From: Rhizaria sp. SCN 62-66
Lineage: Eukaryota; Rhizaria, unplaced
Length of the DNA: 29,845 nt
NCBI GenBank assembly: GCA_001724265.1
Contig: MEDY01000376.1
Location: forward strand, 1 to 29,845
Direction of reading: 5' to 3'
Shown here piece by piece: positions 28,701 through 29,845 of the stretch (position 1 is its first letter; each line of letters begins with the position of its first letter). The translations under genes were made by a program, and so were the position numbers. The notes below the pieces were generated by a model. That model was not told the DNA's origin and searched no databases. It saw only the letters and a list, made by a program, of their open reading frames with translations.

Positions 28701-29845
28701 GCACGTTTGGTTCCTTTGAAATTAGTGTAACGCCTTCTGCGCAGACCTTTGCGTTCCTGGGCACCACGGACACCGTAAATCTAATCTCCACGACCGCCAT
28801 CCCAAGCATCTCGTCATGCTCGAGTAGCAACTCCGGCACATCTCTGACGTCGTCGCCCCTCTCCATCACGGGCCCCGTCTTCACACGCGTTGCCGGCACC
28901 TCGGTCTTCGCCCCCCTCGTCGTAAATTGTACGCTCTCCGACCGCGTTTCCCTGGCGGACTCGACTGTCAAAATTACACCAGGCGGCCAGTCAGCGTTCT
29001 CTTTGCCACTGTCAACGGGTGGAACTAATTTGATGACAGTCACACACTCGCCGCCGCTGATGACGTTCGTGAGTGTCTTCACGCCGGCCTACAATGCAGT
29101 TGACCTAAGTGCAATCTCGCCGCGGACTGCGCCTTTGTTTGGCTGCTCGGCTGCGCTTGACACATTCATGTTCACCAACGCCGCCAAGATTTCGAAGACC
29201 GCCTTCACGCCAACTTGGAGCGAACCCTCAGCCAAAAGCTTGGTCGCCGCAAGCGTCAGCAACCTGGCTGTGGACCCGTATGCCGTGCTGCTGTATCGCA
29301 AGGCCCTGTCGTCAACCCCCAACACGTGGTGCGAGATCTCGAGTGAACTGACCGGTAACCCTGTGGTTGTGTGGGGCAGCACAATTGCGCCCGCGCCGTT
29401 GCTCGCCACTGCAACTGCGCATCGCTATACCAGCGGTTCCGACACGTACCAGCTTATCAAGTTTGCGCCCGCGACGCCCACGGACACTGTGGCATATCTG
29501 TCTCCGACTGACAAGTTTAGCGTTACCGGCTTCACGATGTCTAACTGTGTGGCGGAGTCTCCCGCTGTGGCGACGACTGTGGCTGGCACCGGCGTTACTG
29601 CAGTCACTGCGGCAACCCGCCTCACTTTGCAAATCCGGTGTCGCGACACCTCTGCTTTGTTTGCTCCTGCAACAATGGCATTTAGTGCGACTGCAAATGG
29701 CGCAACGGGCACGGTCACTCGCGACGGCACTGCCACTGCGCACACACTTTCGTTCTCACCAACCTCGGAGCTTATCTACCGCGCAAGCCCAACGTGGTTC
29801 CCCGGCGCTAAGCCGATCGATGTAACGTTCTTTTCTACTTCACTC
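25754..29845 (+). CDS. Giant Ser/Thr/Ala-rich secreted or membrane surface protein, 3' end outside window, with in-frame TAGs
   Basis: One plus-strand frame of 1,364 codons from ATG 25754 to the window edge, with no TAA or TGA. TAG occurs at 25838, 25934 and 26573. If TAG is a stop, only a short piece from the ATG at 25982 to 26575 and an unstarted 1,090-codon frame remain. A long hydrophobic stretch (LAPVALLTSLLLCMLLCLIT, then PVVAL) at about residues 64-88 is a signal peptide or anchor. It extends upstream of the 25982 ATG, which supports the earlier start. Many N-glycosylation sequons follow (NTT, NVT, NIT, NCT, NGT). The body is beta-type and Thr/Ser/Val/Ala-rich with recurring Cys pairs, as in GFVCSEAINI...LVTCAVFN, SSCSSSNS...VVNCTLSD and LFGCSAAL...TWCEISS. 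This suggests tandem extracellular beta-sandwich modules of roughly 100-150 residues. I do not recognise the family. Confidence 0.68.
25838..25840 (+). other. In-frame TAG in the proposed N-terminal part of the surface-protein gene
   Basis: In frame with the long downstream frame, between QQPQVVVA and HSGDAALSGL. It counts as a coding TAG only if translation starts at 25754 or further upstream, so it is weaker evidence than the TAG at 26573. Confidence 0.4.
25934..25936 (+). other. In-frame TAG just before the signal/anchor segment of the surface-protein gene
   Basis: Located between SPKIAA and ARLAPVALLTSLL. The hydrophobic segment begins before the first following ATG (25982). If those residues are translated, the frame must pass through this TAG. 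Confidence 0.5.
26573..26575 (+). other. In-frame TAG inside the surface-protein gene, followed by 1,090 open codons
   Basis: TAG lies between DFTKILTG and TVTGYIVKPKTGLYEYGAF. The same frame continues without any stop for 3,270 bases to the window edge, with the same Ser/Thr/Ala-rich, Cys-pair composition on both sides. No donor of the local GTAC type is near. Confidence 0.85.

Noticed and set aside
5013-29845. Pseudogenisation or sequencing error as the cause of the interior TAGs
   Set aside because: Three genes carry only TAG, with no frameshift and no TAA or TGA, and long constrained frames continue after it. Not fully excluded without reads.
5013-29845. Programmed stop-codon readthrough instead of reassignment
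   Set aside because: Base contexts after the three TAGs differ and no TGA is involved, so reassignment is simpler. Readthrough remains possible until transcript and tRNA data are seen.

Overview
The window is nuclear DNA of a unicellular eukaryote (protist). The evidence is spliceosomal introns, a cytosolic ribosomal protein gene (uS19/RPS15), a mitochondrial carrier, a DCN1-type cullin-neddylation factor, a TBC RabGAP and a Stealth-family GlcNAc-1-phosphotransferase. Coding DNA is GC-rich and full of Ala, Ser, Asn, Thr, Gln and acidic runs. Introns and intergenic DNA are clearly more AT-rich. I cannot name the species or its supergroup from the sequence.

Layout. 2-142 (+): 3' end of RPS15. 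756-3887 (+): SLC25A19-like mitochondrial carrier, two exons, with a ~500-residue insertion. 5013-6527 (-): GT7/beta-1,4-galactosyltransferase-like secretory protein. 6961-7729 (+): small two-exon protein with two hydrophobic segments, function unknown. 8660-14377 (+): GNPTAB-like Stealth phosphotransferase in one 1905-codon exon. 15273-17184 (-): DCUN1D/DCN1-like protein, seven exons. 17488-24849 (-): giant TBC-domain protein with a C-terminal EF-hand. 25754-29845+ (+): giant Ser/Thr/Ala-rich secreted or membrane protein running off the window. The genes are functionally unrelated, as is usual for a eukaryotic chromosome. Two of them (the GT7-like protein and GNPTAB) belong to the secretory/Golgi glycan pathway.

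Main observation. In three separate genes (GT7-like, TBC/EF-hand, giant surface protein) a long reading frame is broken by exactly one in-frame TAG and continues in the same frame, for up to 1,090 further codons in the surface gene and about 2,000 in the TBC gene. The interruption is never TAA or TGA, and no frameshift or intron explains it. All seven gene ends visible in the window use TAA (five) or TGA (two), never TAG. Two more in-frame TAGs lie in the likely N-terminal part of the surface gene. The simplest reading is that UAG is a sense codon in this nuclear genome, with UAA and UGA as stops. The inserted amino acid cannot be decided here.

Second observation. All eight introns I can place begin GTAC (seven of them GTACG) instead of the usual GTAAG/GTGAG. 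This suggests a lineage-specific 5' splice-site preference, possibly matched by a changed U1 snRNA.
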